Counted from the first letter of the stretch, positions 52,501 through 61,762 are shown. The stretch is DNA of 64,000 nucleotides from Candidatus Saccharibacteria bacterium RIFCSPHIGHO2_12_FULL_44_22 (GCA_001790515.1 MGCS01000013.1:86874-150873); one strand, 5' to 3'. The notes: generated from the letters alone by a model not told the origin. Numbers and translations are program-made.

Positions 52501-53351
52501 CTGGAACGGTTGATGTTTGGGAAGATGGCAAAAAGTACATTGTTCAGGTTACGCCAGAAGCTGGCCATGTTGAACGCATTGCACTCGAAGGCCGTACGAT
52601 CGCTGTAAAATCTGGCAGCAATGTCAAGGTCGGTGACGTACTTGCATCAAGCGAAGGTGAAGCACGACCACTTGTGGCTCCATTTGATGGTGTCGTAGAA
52701 GTAGCCGAGGACACGCTTGTTCTTGCTGCAAACGCAAGTGCACCTGTTCGTTACGAAGTCCCTGGTTCGACGCAACTTGTTGTTCGTGCCGGCGACCAAG
52801 TAAAAGCGGGTGATCGTTTGACGATCGGTTCATTGAATCTTCATGATTTGATGCGATTGAAAGGTACAGAGTCGACACAGCGATATATCATTAACGAAGT
52901 GCTACGAATCTATGCTGCACAGGGTCAAGATGTTGCCGACAAGCACCTCGAGATCATCGTACGGCAGATGTTCAGTCGTGTTCAGGTTGAAGATCCAGGT
53001 GACAGTACATTTGTTACTGGTGATATCGTCAGTAAAGCTGCGGTTGTCGAAGCAAACGAGGTATTGGCACAAAACGGTCAAGAACTCGTTCAGTATACAC
53101 AGCTGCTCCTAGGCATCACGAAGGTGTCAATCTGGTCAGATAGCTTCTTGTCTGCCGCATCGTTCCAGGATACAACTCGTGTCTTGATCAATGCTGCAAC
53201 ATCTGGACGTGTCGACCGATTGCATGGTCTAAAAGAGAACGTTATCATTGGACGCAAGATTCCTGTCGGGACAGGCGCTGTTGATGCGAATATCGAGATT
53301 CAAGATGACCTTGCTGAGGAAATTAGCGAAGATCTTGAACTAGCAGCGTAG
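49515..53351 (+). CDS. rpoC: RNA polymerase beta' subunit
   Basis: The largest core subunit, 1278 residues. The catalytic NADFDGD-type motif is present as [15 protein letters not shown] (about residues 515-529), with the three metal-binding Asp. The switch/rudder region [23 protein letters not shown] lies around 395. The trigger loop is around [24 protein letters not shown] (about 940-963). The N-terminal zinc-ribbon cysteines common in bacterial beta' are not evident in the first 90 residues. AAGGAGGAGGTG in the rpoB 3' end gives a strong ribosome site one base from overlap. Confidence 0.97.
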   Translation: MSKVMAGTGIADFDAVRLAVASPEDMLKWSHGEVTKPETINYRTQKPERDGLFCERIFGPVKDINPHDNKLKGVRSREAAIDKNGELVTKSIVRRERMGHITLAAPVAHIWFMRGTPSAMSLLLGITVRNIERVAYFASYIVLGVNEAKKEQFLSDLEAETEAGRAAIKIRYERDAEAEGADVKALAEAMSREVEELNESYNVKKAQLDSLVKAALMNETDYRNLPEEYEEIVTVGMGGTALKALLDEINLKELIAQLGEEVEGAKGQREKKLLKRLKVLEGMEAAGIRANSLTLTILPVIPPDLRPMVQLTGGRFATSDLNDLYRRVINRNNRLKKLIDLNAPEVIRRNEMRMLQEAVDALIDNSAARGGRAVNATGGRRRLKSISDMLKGKQGRFRQNLLGKRVDYSGRSVIVVGPKLKIHQCGLPKQMALELFKPFVISWLIRGEHAHNIRSATRLIEAGDALVWDALDAVIEGKYVLLNRAPSLHRLSIQAFMPKLVEGKAIQLHPLVANGFNADYDGDQMAVHLPLSADAQKEARELMSATNNLLKPADGAPVLNIGQDVVLGNYYLTYEKPSAQTKIRKPYSSVYEAEMAYDQKAIQLQTPIRVYAKGEIRDTTLGRVFFNEILPADFPYDNSIQNKKQLKKVLAKIFNTYDAEETAHTADRMKGLAFRFATVAAVSTGKDDYLNFKEIPEFVAEGDERTTQISDQFDQGLITEEERYNLTVQSWRNVDRKVTEFLQKELKEMDTSISVMVNSGARGDISNVKLASAMVGIMVDAANREIELPIRSSYKAGLSSLESFVATRGARKGLIDTALKTADSGYLTRRLVDVSQDVFTVEDQIGDDEGFSIFRAETEETMIDFSNRLAGRYTAEAVGSHIEADQLITREVANAIEADESIDSVKIQSVLSTKNLRGIPQKSYGIDMSTGRIVAKAQPVGVIAAQSVGEPGTQLTLRTFHAGGVAGGDITQGLPRVEELFEARSPKGQAHITEVTGTVDVWEDGKKYIVQVTPEAGHVERIALEGRTIAVKSGSNVKVGDVLASSEGEARPLVAPFDGVVEVAEDTLVLAANASAPVRYEVPGSTQLVVRAGDQVKAGDRLTIGSLNLHDLMRLKGTESTQRYIINEVLRIYAAQGQDVADKHLEIIVRQMFSRVQVEDPGDSTFVTGDIVSKAAVVEANEVLAQNGQELVQYTQLLLGITKVSIWSDSFLSAASFQDTTRVLINAATSGRVDRLHGLKENVIIGRKIPVGTGAVDANIEIQDDLAEEISEDLELAA

Positions 53352-53370
53352 TAGTAAATACATTACGTCT

Positions 53371-53398
53371 TAGCCACTCCATAACAGGGGTGGCTTTT
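53371..53398 (+). terminator. Terminator of rpoBC
   Basis: AGCCACTCC pairs with GGGGTGGCT (one G-U) around ATAACA, then TTTTGCT. Confidence 0.8.
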
Positions 53399-53459
53399 GC
53401 TATCTTTCATATAGCGTTAGCAAATTCTGTAAGATTTTTAACAAAAACGTTTATGGCTG

Positions 53460-53488
53460 TTGAAACGATGGTACGATCGCGATACTAT
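53460..53488 (+). promoter_or_regulatory. Promoter of two small orphan genes
   Basis: TTGAAA (53460-53465), a 17-nt spacer and TACTAT (53483-53488), about 40 nt before the first start codon. Confidence 0.7.
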
Positions 53489-53528
53489 GAATATGTACCC
53501 CCCTCAGGTAAGAACGGAAGGAATATCA

Positions 53529-53684
53529 ATGGCTCTCGCCACTGAAACAAGTTCGCTCGCCGCAATCACGGCCGCGATCATGGATCAAGTTCGTCCAACT
53601 TCACAACCCACACGGAAACCCAAGGAACAAGATCATGAGATTGAATCGCCTGACGTCGAAGGTCGGCCAATTCACTACGCATGA
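53529..53684 (+). CDS. Small orphan protein (51 aa)
   Basis: A short protein with a hydrophobic/Ala-rich helix (residues 1-22) and a charged Pro/Lys/Glu tail. GGAAGGA is 6 nt before the ATG at 53529, so the longer frame from 53460, which would start inside the promoter, is rejected. It lies upstream of a second small gene in the same probable transcript. Codon use (CTC, GCC, GAG) is less AT-biased than the rpo genes. The function is unknown. Confidence 0.6.
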   Translation: MALATETSSLAAITAAIMDQVRPTSQPTRKPKEQDHEIESPDVEGRPIHYA

Positions 53685-53714
53685 TTCCTGCGGTTCAAAT
53701 GAATGGAGAGAGTA

Positions 53715-54032
53715 GTGATTACTGTAACCAAAGATCAGCTCGAGATGTCGATTCTTTCCAAGGTTCGAGCATCGATTGACGACAATGAGTCGTTGAAGGC
53801 AAATCCACGACTCATTTCTGCTGTAGCTAGTAACGACGCACTAGAGGCAGCACGTGAACTCACGGTTATGGCACGGGATATTACGCAGGTGCGTCTTCGC
53901 CGAAAATTCGTGTCACCACTCAGTGAACGTAACCGAGATCCATTCGGCGAGACTGTACTGGAAGCTCTGCGGAAAATTAACGCAGAGATCAGTCAGCTCC
54001 TCGACTTCATCGCGCCAAGTGACGTGGCGTGA
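53715..54032 (+). CDS. Small orphan protein (105 aa)
   Basis: A mostly helical, charged protein (VTKDQLEMSILSKVRAS..., ALEAARELTVMARDITQVRLRRKF) with no recognised domain. A GTG at 53715 with GGAGAG 5 nt upstream is preferred. An ATG at 53703 is in frame but has no ribosome site. It is followed by a GC-rich hairpin and then a strong terminator. It may form a two-gene unit with the 51-aa ORF. The function is unknown. Confidence 0.65.
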   Translation: MITVTKDQLEMSILSKVRASIDDNESLKANPRLISAVASNDALEAARELTVMARDITQVRLRRKFVSPLSERNRDPFGETVLEALRKINAEISQLLDFIAPSDVA

Positions 54033-54104
54033 AGTCCGTCCCCCTGCTGCGGGTACAACCCCGCCGAAAGACGAGCTCGTCATAGACAGAAATGTCATTG
54101 ACTA

Positions 54105-54123
54105 GAGCCCTCTCGGCGGGCTC
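54105..54123 (+). terminator. GC-rich hairpin after the small orphan genes
   Basis: GAGCCC-TCTCGGC-GGGCTC (54105-54123), followed by GCTTTCG. It lies in the 313-nt gene-free stretch 54033-54345, which also holds a second terminator and the rpsL promoter and leader. Confidence 0.6.
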
Positions 54124-54141
54124 GCTTTCGAAAACACATAC

Positions 54142-54176
54142 AAAAACGCTTGTCTTGCAATGACAAGCGTTTTTTG
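54142..54176 (+). terminator. Strong terminator before rpsL
   Basis: AAAAACGCTTGTC pairs perfectly over 13 bp with GACAAGCGTTTTT around TTGCAAT. Confidence 0.9.
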
Positions 54177-54183
54177 GTATGAT
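54155..54183 (+). promoter_or_regulatory. rpsL promoter embedded in the upstream terminator
   Basis: TTGCAA (54155-54160) is the loop of the terminator. A 17-nt spacer covers its right arm, and TATGAT (54178-54183) follows. The leader to rpsL is then about 155 nt and contains a GAGACA/TGTCTC hairpin (about 54294-54309). Confidence 0.75.
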
Positions 54184-54345
54184 AACAGATGAGTTTCCTC
54201 TTATCGAACTGAAAAGCCAATTGAATGTGTACAGGTGGATCAGAGTCGATAGGTATGACACGGTGCGGACATGCTGAGTCCAAATCGTACAAACGAGACA
54301 CACTTGTCTCACAAAATTAGTTTATAAAGGGAGTTTGCATTAGTT

Positions 54346-54759
54346 ATGCCAACAATTAATCAATTAGTGCGAAAGCCACGCAAGACTGCGATCAAAAAGT
54401 CGAAGTCACCTGCACTTGGCCGTATTCACAATGCACTAAAGACTCGCTACTACGACCAAAACGGTCCATTGAAGCGTGGTGTATGTATCAAAGTAACAAC
54501 AAAAACGCCAAAGAAACCAAACTCTGCGCTGCGTAAAGTTGCTCGTGTTCGTTTGACGAACCAGCAAGAAGTATGGGCATACATTGGAGGCGAAGGTCAC
54601 AACCTACAGGAACATGCCGTTGTGCTTGTTCGTGGTGGTCGCGTACCTGACCTTCCAGGTGTTCGTTATCATATCGTTCGTGGCGCACTTGACCTTCAAG
54701 GTGTTGCGAAACGTAAACAAGGCCGTTCGAAATACGGTGCTAAAAAGGAAGATAAGTAG
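54346..54759 (+). CDS. rpsL: 30S ribosomal protein S12
   Basis: A decoding-centre protein, 137 residues. It has the conserved [18 protein letters not shown] (about 50-67), the [28 protein letters not shown] block (about 81-108), and a basic tail. The Lys positions linked in other bacteria to streptomycin binding are the wild-type KPNS type. rpsG follows after 2 nt. Confidence 0.97.
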   Translation: MPTINQLVRKPRKTAIKKSKSPALGRIHNALKTRYYDQNGPLKRGVCIKVTTKTPKKPNSALRKVARVRLTNQQEVWAYIGGEGHNLQEHAVVLVRGGRVPDLPGVRYHIVRGALDLQGVAKRKQGRSKYGAKKEDK

Positions 54760-54761
54760 TC

Positions 54762-55241
54762 ATGCCACGTAAAGTCACTAAGAAACTACAACGTGAACTG
54801 AAACCTGATCGTAAATATCAGTCAATCCTTGTTCAACGTTTGATTAACAAATCAATGCTTGACGGCAAAAAGCTTGTCGCTGAACGTGCAATCTATACTG
54901 CACTTGAAGTCGCTGCTAAAAAGCTTGATAGCGAAGACCCACTCGAAGTATTCGAGCGTGCGCTAAAGAATGTATCACCAAACTTCGAAGTTAAATCTCG
55001 TCGTGTCGGTGGTGCAAACTACCAGATTCCATTCCCTGTTGCTGGCCACCGCCAATTGCACTTTGCCTACACATGGTTAGTGCAAGCAGCGCGTGCTCGT
55101 AACGGTATGCCATACTCGCAGCGTCTTGCGCTTGAGATTGTGGATGCTCATAACGAAGCTGGATCTGCATACAAGAAAAAAGAAGACACGCACAAAATGG
55201 CCGAAGCAAACCGAGCATTCGCTCACTTTGCTCGCGGTTAA
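54762..55241 (+). CDS. rpsG: 30S ribosomal protein S7
   Basis: It nucleates assembly of the 16S rRNA 3' domain. The protein has 159 residues with the family blocks LVQRLINKSMLDGKK (about 23-37), VKSRRVGGANYQIP (about 80-93) and KKEDTHKMAEANRAFAHF (about 139-156). fusA and tuf, which usually follow in the str operon, are 4.4 and 7.3 kb away, separated by unrelated genes. Confidence 0.97.
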   Translation: MPRKVTKKLQRELKPDRKYQSILVQRLINKSMLDGKKLVAERAIYTALEVAAKKLDSEDPLEVFERALKNVSPNFEVKSRRVGGANYQIPFPVAGHRQLHFAYTWLVQAARARNGMPYSQRLALEIVDAHNEAGSAYKKKEDTHKMAEANRAFAHFARG

Positions 55242-55252
55242 ACTGCAGTTCG

Positions 55253-55276
55253 TTGGCAGGGAATGCCAAGGTTTTT
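55253..55276 (+). terminator. Terminator of rpsLG
   Basis: TTGGCA/TGCCAA hairpin followed by GGTTTTTCC. Confidence 0.7.
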
Positions 55277-55333
55277 CCTGTTACGTGGTCAAGATATAAC
55301 GCATTTTGCCCGCCTGTGCTTTGCTTTTAGGTA

Positions 55334-55442
55334 TAAATATAACCCCGGAGTTAATTCGGGGTTATATTTATTGAATCCAGAATGACATATAGTTGTTGAT
55401 AAATAGTTGTCCTGGGTTCTCTGGCGAATCCCGGAATGATAG
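55334..55442. terminator. Second terminator and repeat-family palindromes before the AKR gene
   Basis: TAAATATAACCCCG pairs perfectly with CGGGGTTATATTTA (55334-55370), a bidirectional terminator between the convergent rpsG and aldo-keto reductase genes. It is followed by two GAAT-palindromes ending in AGAATGACA and GGAATGATA (55373-55442), which resemble the ends of the interspersed repeats. Confidence 0.75.
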
Positions 55443-55513
55443 TAGCGGTATCGCAGCTATTTCCGTAATCTGACCAAATTTAACCTACTCGCAAACTGTA
55501 CGATTCCCGTCCT

Positions 55514-56350
55514 TCAGTGATTATTCATTGTTGCAGGGTCGGGGCCGCGACGAGTGTCGGTGTTTAATGCGCTGATTTTTGCCATGTCATCATTGTCGAG
55601 TTCAAAGTCGAATACGTCTGCGTTCTGTTGTATCCGATCTGCGTGAACGGATTTAGGGATGACGATGAGCCCTAGTTGTATATGCCATCGCAATACGACT
55701 TGCGCGGTAGATTTCTTGTGCTTGTCTGCAATGATGGTAAGTGTTGGATCTTGCAGTAGATCCCCGCCGGTTCCGCCGATAGGGCTCCATGACTCGATAC
55801 GGATGTCATTCGCTTCACAATAATCACGAAGTTCGCGTTGTTGCAGACGTGGGTGGAGCTCGATCTGGTTAACTGCTGGTTTGATTTCGCTCGCCGCCAT
55901 CAGTTTTTCCAAATGATCAATGTTAAAATTGCAAACGCCAATCGCCTTGGCGCGACCCTGCTTATAGATTTCCTCCAGTGCTCTCCAAGTGTCTACGTAC
56001 TTGCCCAATTGTGGAACTGGCCAGTGGATTAAATAGAGATCAACATAGTCAAGGCCGAGCCGTTCAAGGCTCTTATCAAAGGCTTTGATGGTAGTATCAT
56101 AGCCTTGATCGCTATTCCATAATTTCGTTGTAATGAACAGTTCTTCTCGTGGGATGTTTGCAGTGCGAATTGCTTCGCCAACACCTTCTTCATTTCCATA
56201 GATAGCGGCCGTATCAATAAGTCGGTAGCCACTGCCGATCGCAGCATGTATCGAATCAATGACCCCTTGGCCATCTTTTGTTTGCCAGACGCCCAATCCT
56301 AGTTGGGGGATTTCAATACCGTTATTGAGTGTTGTTCGTGGAATCGCCAT
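55514..56350 (-). CDS. Aldo/keto reductase (2,5-diketo-gluconate reductase-like)
   Basis: A 278-residue NADPH-dependent carbonyl reductase with a TIM-barrel fold. The catalytic tetrad is visible as D46 (LIDTA), Y51 (AIYGNE), K76 (TTKLWN) and H109 (YLIHWP). The cofactor loop IPKSVHADRIQQN (about 234-246) is typical. The substrate is probably a small aldehyde or ketone, perhaps methylglyoxal; this is inference. GGGAGGC precedes the ATG, and TATAAT on the minus strand lies about 40 nt upstream. Confidence 0.93.
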   Translation of the reverse strand: MAIPRTTLNNGIEIPQLGLGVWQTKDGQGVIDSIHAAIGSGYRLIDTAAIYGNEEGVGEAIRTANIPREELFITTKLWNSDQGYDTTIKAFDKSLERLGLDYVDLYLIHWPVPQLGKYVDTWRALEEIYKQGRAKAIGVCNFNIDHLEKLMAASEIKPAVNQIELHPRLQQRELRDYCEANDIRIESWSPIGGTGGDLLQDPTLTIIADKHKKSTAQVVLRWHIQLGLIVIPKSVHADRIQQNADVFDFELDNDDMAKISALNTDTRRGPDPATMNNH

Positions 56351-56466
56351 TACTGCCTCCCGGGTTTTGTTATGTACTACTCTTTCTATTATACGCTCTA
56401 TAGCATACTGCTGATTGAACGGGGGTGTCTGTGGTATGATAGAAGAAATATAAGGAGACGGACAGT

Positions 56467-56808
56467 ATGGACGACAATCAACCTCAGTATCGACGGTCTA
56501 ACGGCATACGACCAGGGTCAATTGCGGCAAAGATCGCGCAGATTATCTGGGTATTCATCGTATTTATTGTCGTAGTATTGATCATACGCGTTATTTTGTC
56601 ACTCATTGGCGCAATCCAAGAGAATGATTTCGCAAGCTTTATCTATAGCGTCACTGGACCGTTTATCGAACCATTCCGCGGATTATTGCAGGTGAGTGAA
56701 TATCAAGTTGGCGTGGCGCGATTAGAGTTTGAAACAATTGTGGCGATTGTTGTTTATTTACTAGCTGGCTGGGGTGTGACGGCTATTGTCCAGGCTTTAA
56801 GGAGATAA
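56467..56808 (+). CDS. YggT-family membrane protein
   Basis: A 113-residue protein with two YggT-type hydrophobic regions (about 23-48 and 82-108) and the intervening DPF-like SVTGPFIEPFRGLL (about 60-73). Family members are linked to osmotic shock and to septum components in some bacteria. AAGGAGACGG precedes the ATG, and TATGAT near 56436 is a possible -10. Its stop overlaps the yajQ start region by one base. Confidence 0.85.
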   Translation: MDDNQPQYRRSNGIRPGSIAAKIAQIIWVFIVFIVVVLIIRVILSLIGAIQENDFASFIYSVTGPFIEPFRGLLQVSEYQVGVARLEFETIVAIVVYLLAGWGVTAIVQALRR

Positions 56809-56810
56809 TG

Positions 56811-57305
56811 ATGGCGACATTTAGTTTTGATATTGTAAGTGAATATGACAAAGCAGAGATGAATAATGCTTATGCGCAAACCGAAAAAGAAATTGCATCA
56901 CGATATGACTTTAAAGGAACGCCAGCAAGCATAGAATGGTTGGGTGACAAAAAAGGATTCAAAATCATTGGTAGCAACGAATGGCAGATCGATGCAGTCC
57001 TGGATATCATTCGCAAAAAGCTTGCTACCCGTGAAATTAGTAGTAAAGTACTCGACCTTTCTAACGATATCCACGAAAGCAACCTCAAAGCAACAAAAGA
57101 AGTGCCATTTATTGAAGGACTTGATCAGGATAAGGCGAAGAAGATTACCAAACTACTCAAAGAACAGGTGCCAAAAGTAAAAGCACAGATTCAGGGTGAT
57201 GCTGTGCGTGTTAGTAGTGGCAGTAAAGATGATCTGCAAATGGTCATGACGATCGTACGTGGCGCAGATTTTGATTTCGTGACGAGCTTTACTAACTACC
57301 GATAA
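56811..57305 (+). CDS. YajQ-family nucleotide-binding protein
   Basis: A 164-residue two-domain ferredoxin-like-fold protein. FSFDIVSEYD (about 4-13), NAYAQTEKEIASRYDFKGTPASIEW (about 18-42) and the C-terminal QGDAVRVSSGSKDDLQMVM (about 128-146) are typical. Homologues bind RNA or cyclic-di-GMP. The second ATG of ATGATG gives 6-nt spacing to AAGGAG. Its 3' end overlaps the convergent lipid kinase gene by 14 nt. Confidence 0.93.
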   Translation: MATFSFDIVSEYDKAEMNNAYAQTEKEIASRYDFKGTPASIEWLGDKKGFKIIGSNEWQIDAVLDIIRKKLATREISSKVLDLSNDIHESNLKATKEVPFIEGLDQDKAKKITKLLKEQVPKVKAQIQGDAVRVSSGSKDDLQMVMTIVRGADFDFVTSFTNYR

Positions 57306-58140
57306 TCTTTAGCGATCGTTTTTTAATGGCATAGGTGAGTGGTGATGATTCGACAAAAAGCTCTCCGTCGGTCGAGACCGATAGCTTCTTTTGCTTTGTA
57401 TGAAGCGTAAAAGAATCCGTCAGATAGCTATGGAAATGTTCATGGTCGGATAATTTGCCGATAAGTGCGTACAAAAACAGTTTCAACAGGTCACGACGGT
57501 GCTGGATCGTTATTGCGTAAACGGATAGTGTGCCGGCATCAAGTGTGTCGCGCGACTGCCCGATTGCCTCGATGTGATAATCGTTGTTTCCAACGAATAG
57601 AAACGGCGTCCGAAATGTCTGACCGGAAACGGTGACATCGTACAAATGATACGATACTGTCGCGCGAATCGTGCCGATGACGGCAGCTGGCCATTTTCCT
57701 AAACGATCCTCGAAGCGCTTTCGTGTTCGTAGCGACGACGGATAGACGCCAATGCTAGAGTTATTGAGAAATAATCTTTCATTGACTGTGGCGACATCGA
57801 TTGATCGTGGTGTCGACGATGGGATATTGGAGATTGCCGTGGCTAAATCTTGATCAATCCCAAGATCCTTTGTGAAATGATTAAGCGTCCCGCCAGGTAG
57901 CGGAGCTAGAATTGCTGGAGTATCTACAATTTGCTGTGCAACGCTATTGATCGTACCATCACCACCGATAGCGGCGATGATGGTTTGCGAATTCGTATAT
58001 TTCTTGAGACTTTTCTTGATGTCGTCTGTCACATCAACAAATTCTATGATTGCAACGTCGACGTCATCAAATAATGTTCGCAATTCGTTTGCTGGCAATG
58101 CGCTCCCAGACTTTGGATTATAGACAACGACGACATTCAT
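57292..58140 (-). CDS. Diacylglycerol kinase-family lipid kinase
   Basis: A 282-residue cytoplasmic kinase of the DgkB/YegS type. NPKSGSA (about 9-15) and GGDGTINSVAQ (about 59-69) form the nucleotide-binding loop. LPGGTLNHFTKDL (about 81-93) replaces the usual GTxNDFA motif with NHFTKDL. It should phosphorylate diacylglycerol or a related lipid. It overlaps the PAP2 phosphatase by 4 nt, so kinase and phosphatase are made together, suggesting a lipid-phosphate cycle in membrane or wall-lipid recycling. Confidence 0.9.
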   Translation of the reverse strand: MNVVVVYNPKSGSALPANELRTLFDDVDVAIIEFVDVTDDIKKSLKKYTNSQTIIAAIGGDGTINSVAQQIVDTPAILAPLPGGTLNHFTKDLGIDQDLATAISNIPSSTPRSIDVATVNERLFLNNSSIGVYPSSLRTRKRFEDRLGKWPAAVIGTIRATVSYHLYDVTVSGQTFRTPFLFVGNNDYHIEAIGQSRDTLDAGTLSVYAITIQHRRDLLKLFLYALIGKLSDHEHFHSYLTDSFTLHTKQKKLSVSTDGELFVESSPLTYAIKKRSLKIIGS

Positions 58141-58673
58141 AGTGATGATTCTATCGTTATCGCGATCATTACGGTGACACCGATTCCACCAACGATCCAG
58201 CCGCCAACGACATCACTTGGATAGTGAGCGCCTAAATAAACACGCGAAACCCCGATCAGCAAACACGCGACGACAACACCGACAAGAACGACAATCGTCG
58301 CCGGAGGGTACATCGCGGCCGCTACATACACAAGCAGGCTAAAGCTTGCCACGGATCCGGCTGCATGACCACTCGGAAAACTAAATGTATGGATAATCAT
58401 ATTTCTGACGTATTCGTTGTCAGGTCGATCTCGACGAAGCCAGATTTTCATGATGCTACTCGCGGCAAATGTAACAATTGCGACGATCCCCAGCCATAAA
58501 AACAGACTATTCTCACGTGCAATCGCAAATCCAATGATACCGGTTGCAAGCCCCACGGTTATTGGAGGCTGTCCGAGAAGTGTCGCAAACAGCATAACTG
58601 GTCGCGTCCACGAAGGTAGCCGCAAAACTTGTTTTATGACAATACGGTCAAAATAGTGAATGTACTTTCTCAT
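58137..58673 (-). CDS. PAP2-family membrane phosphatase
   Basis: A 178-residue integral membrane lipid phosphatase (phosphatidic acid or undecaprenyl-pyrophosphate type). The three motifs are K-x6-RP as KIWLRRDRP (about 72-80), PSGH (about 96-99) and SRVYLGAHYPSDVV (about 142-155). About five membrane helices are present. It sits between a membrane protein gene (adjacent, no gap) and the lipid kinase (4-nt overlap), a three-gene operon. Confidence 0.92.
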   Translation of the reverse strand: MRKYIHYFDRIVIKQVLRLPSWTRPVMLFATLLGQPPITVGLATGIIGFAIARENSLFLWLGIVAIVTFAASSIMKIWLRRDRPDNEYVRNMIIHTFSFPSGHAAGSVASFSLLVYVAAAMYPPATIVVLVGVVVACLLIGVSRVYLGAHYPSDVVGGWIVGGIGVTVMIAITIESSL

Positions 58674-59381
58674 TTAGAGTTTAAGGTGTCGCTTTATTTT
58701 TGATGTTTTTGGTGCAACCATGAAAGTAAGTGTGATCGCGAACAAGACAGCAAAGCCACACATGATAGAAGGTATGCCAGAAATCGTAGCTGGGTTAGCA
58801 AGAGCGATTGTACAAGACGGAACAATAAACGCAATATAGCCGATTGTCATCCAACGTAATGCTGATTTTTGTTTTGGCTGTCGTTGTGACCATTTCCATG
58901 CCAACCCAGTTCCTGTAAACAACCATCCAAAGTAGTATAAAGCGTAGAATACTGAAGTCGTTTCGTCAAAAGCAAAAATTGTGTAATTTGGGCGACACTC
59001 AAGCGTATTGATAACCCCTGGCGTCAAGACAAAGTACAACATGAACGCCACCATCACTGCATATGATGGGTATATGAGCAGGTTGAGCTTTTTGCCTGCA
59101 ATCGCAGTAATGAGATGAAGTCCTAGTGCTGGAAGAGCGGTAATGCTAATGTAGCCTAGCCGAGCCCAGTCGCCTCCATGCATGCCGAAACCACCGCAAA
59201 CCATATATTCTGCCAGCTGAAATGTACCCAAACAAATGAGTACGATGATAATCAATCGTGTGACCAGGTTTACATTATATCGCCACATAATGTACAACGC
59301 TGCACCAAATTCAAAAAGAAAAGTAATGAGCATCACTGGCGGTGAGAAGCACATGAATTTGTTGCCGTATTTTTTATACAT
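58674..59381 (-). CDS. Multi-pass membrane protein of unknown function (235 aa)
   Basis: A 235-residue protein with about seven hydrophobic helices, several Gly/Cys-rich loops (VCGGFGMHGGDWARLG, about 61-76), and a CRPNY loop near 128. The helix count and loop pattern resemble bacterial seven-helix membrane families, but no family is certain. It is first in the operon with the PAP2 and kinase genes, hinting at lipid or envelope function. The ATG is 12 nt after TATAAT on the minus strand. Confidence 0.75.
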   Translation of the reverse strand: MYKKYGNKFMCFSPPVMLITFLFEFGAALYIMWRYNVNLVTRLIIIVLICLGTFQLAEYMVCGGFGMHGGDWARLGYISITALPALGLHLITAIAGKKLNLLIYPSYAVMVAFMLYFVLTPGVINTLECRPNYTIFAFDETTSVFYALYYFGWLFTGTGLAWKWSQRQPKQKSALRWMTIGYIAFIVPSCTIALANPATISGIPSIMCGFAVLFAITLTFMVAPKTSKIKRHLKL

Positions 59382-59616
59382 GAGTTAGTGCTCATTATAC
59401 ATCATAAATCTATAAATATGAGTACGAATAGTTGTCTGTAGCTAGATCCGAGATACTAACGGCAACTAATGTATCATTCTGAGTCAGATGAGAAAATGAC
59501 GCCAGGTTATTCACCCTATAGAACAATCATCACATATCTGTTATAATCAGTACCAAGCGCTATTTTTTATGTCTTGAAATAGCAAGTAATATAGTAAGTA
59601 AAGGAAACGACCACCC
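59382..59616. promoter_or_regulatory. fusA upstream region
   Basis: The 235-nt spacer holds a weak member of the TCATTCTGA.../GAAAATGAC palindrome family (59473-59499) and an extended -10 TGT-TATAAT near 59541-59546, which would give a fusA leader of about 65 nt with AAAGGAAA before the ATG. A clear -35 is not visible. Confidence 0.5.
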
Positions 59617-61710
59617 ATGGCTCAAAAAACCGTCCCACTAAAGGACTTTCGAAATATTGGTATCATCGCGCATATCGACGCAGGCAAAACAACCACTACT
59701 GAGGGTATTTTGTATCGTACAGGTATTAATCACAAAATCGGTGAAGTACGTGGTGATGGCGATGGCGCTACGACCGACTGGATGGCACAGGAAAAAGAAC
59801 GTGGAATCACGATCACTTCTGCTGCTGTGACATGTTTTTGGAAAGGCTGTAAGATCAATATTATCGATACGCCTGGTCACATCGACTTTACTGCCGAAGT
59901 AGAACGATCACTGCGCGTCCTTGACGGTGCTGTTGTGGTGTTTGACGGCAAAATGGGTGTTGAAGCGCAGACTGAAACTGTGTGGCGCCAAGCCAACAAA
60001 TACGGCGTGCCTCGCATCTGCTTTATCAACAAGATCAACCAAATTGGTGGCGATTTCTACAAATCACTGGATACGATTCATAACCGCTTGTCTCGTCATG
60101 CACTTCCTGTTCACTTACCAATCGGTTTTGAAAAAGAAATCAACGGCGTTGTCGACCTTGTTGAAATGAAGTCATACACCTACGGTGACTACACCGACCA
60201 CGAAATGGTTGAAGGTGAAATTCCTGCTGACATGCTAGAAAAAGCAAAGCACGCCCGTAGCCTACTAGTGGAAGCGGCTGTTGAAGCTGATGACGAACTA
60301 TTTGAACGATTCCTAGAAAAGGGTGAGGAGTCAATTTCTATTGCTGAACTAAAGGTAGCACTGCGTAAGCGAATTCTTGCTGGTGACTTCTACCTAGTTA
60401 CTGGTGGCGACGGACGCGGTGTGATGGTTGAAAAGGTACTTGACCTTGTGGCTGACTACCTGCCATCTCCACTTGATGTCGACGCGATCTGGGGTGAAAA
60501 CCCAAAGACTGGTGACGAAATCGAACGCAAGCCAGACGAGTCAGAGCCAATGGCTGGGCTTGCTTTCAAGATCGCAACCGATCCTTTCGTTGGTAAATTG
60601 ATCTTTGTTCGTGTATACAGCGGTAAATTAACTGCTGGTTCATACGTACTCAACACGGCAACTGGCAAAAAAGAACGCGTGGGACGTATCGTACGTATGC
60701 ACGCCGACAAACGCGAAGAAATCGAAGCAATCAGCGCTGGTGATATTGCCGCTGTAGTTGGTTTGAAAGATACATTCACTGGTCATACAATTAGTGACGT
60801 GGCACATCCAATTACGCTTGAATCAATTACATTCCCAGAACCTCCTGTATCAATCGCAGTCGAACCAAAGACCAAGGCCGATCAGGAAAAAATGGGTATT
60901 GCGTTGCAGCGTTTGGCTGAAGAAGATCCAACATTCCGTGTTCATACAGACGAAGAAACAGGTCAGACAATTATGTCAGGAATGGGTGAGCTGCACCTCG
61001 ATATCCTGATTGATCGTATGAAGCGCGAATTTAACGTCGAAGCAAATATTGGCGAACCACAGGTTGCGTTCCGTGAAACGATCCGTGGTACATCAGAAGT
61101 ACAAGGTAAGCATGCCAAACAATCTGGTGGACGTGGACAATACGGTGATGTATGGATTCGTTTTGAAGCAAACGAAACAGGTAAAGGATTCGAATTTACT
61201 GATGCAGTTAAGGGTGGTGTTGTTCCAAAAGAATACATCAAACCTGTCGAACAAGGTATCGTCGAAACACTTAACGGCGGTGTGATTGCAGGATTCCCAG
61301 TCGTTGATATCAAGGCGACATTGTATGATGGTAGCTACCACGATGTTGACTCTAGTGAGCTTGCCTTTAAATTGGCTGGATCATTGGCAACGCGTGAAGG
61401 TATTCGCCAGGCGAAGCCAGTACTACTAGAGCCTGTTATGAAAGTTGAAGTAACGACTCCAGAAGAGTTCATGGGTGACGTTATCGGAGACCTTAATAGT
61501 CGTCGTGGCCGTATCGAAGCGATGGAAGACCTGCAGGGTGGCGCGAAATTGGTTCGTGCAATCGTTCCACTTGCTAGCATGTTTGGGTATACAAACGATA
61601 TCCGTTCAATGTCACAAGGTCGTGCAGCTAGCACGATGGAACTTGCTCAGTACGAGGAAGTCCCACCAAATGTGGCACAGGAAATCATCGAAAAACGCGC
61701 AAGCAAATAA
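59617..61710 (+). CDS. fusA: Translation elongation factor G
   Basis: The GTPase that drives ribosomal translocation, 697 residues. G1 AHIDAGKTT (about 17-25), the RGIT switch I threonine (about 66-69), G3 DTPGH (about 88-92) and G4 NKIN (variant of NKxD, about 142-145) are present, followed by domains II-V. The NKIN G4 box, in place of NKMD, is a noticeable deviation in the guanine-specificity motif and is worth confirming. It has its own promoter and terminator. Confidence 0.96.
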   Translation: MAQKTVPLKDFRNIGIIAHIDAGKTTTTEGILYRTGINHKIGEVRGDGDGATTDWMAQEKERGITITSAAVTCFWKGCKINIIDTPGHIDFTAEVERSLRVLDGAVVVFDGKMGVEAQTETVWRQANKYGVPRICFINKINQIGGDFYKSLDTIHNRLSRHALPVHLPIGFEKEINGVVDLVEMKSYTYGDYTDHEMVEGEIPADMLEKAKHARSLLVEAAVEADDELFERFLEKGEESISIAELKVALRKRILAGDFYLVTGGDGRGVMVEKVLDLVADYLPSPLDVDAIWGENPKTGDEIERKPDESEPMAGLAFKIATDPFVGKLIFVRVYSGKLTAGSYVLNTATGKKERVGRIVRMHADKREEIEAISAGDIAAVVGLKDTFTGHTISDVAHPITLESITFPEPPVSIAVEPKTKADQEKMGIALQRLAEEDPTFRVHTDEETGQTIMSGMGELHLDILIDRMKREFNVEANIGEPQVAFRETIRGTSEVQGKHAKQSGGRGQYGDVWIRFEANETGKGFEFTDAVKGGVVPKEYIKPVEQGIVETLNGGVIAGFPVVDIKATLYDGSYHDVDSSELAFKLAGSLATREGIRQAKPVLLEPVMKVEVTTPEEFMGDVIGDLNSRRGRIEAMEDLQGGAKLVRAIVPLASMFGYTNDIRSMSQGRAASTMELAQYEEVPPNVAQEIIEKRASK

Positions 61711-61726
61711 TCGATACTTCACAAGT

Positions 61727-61762
61727 AATTACACCGTCATCAATGGCGGTGTAATTGTTTTT
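61727..61762 (+). terminator. fusA terminator
   Basis: AATTACACCGTCAT pairs with ATGGCGGTGTAATT (one G-U) around CA, then GTTTTTTAG. The T-tract overlaps the -35 of the next promoter. Confidence 0.88.
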
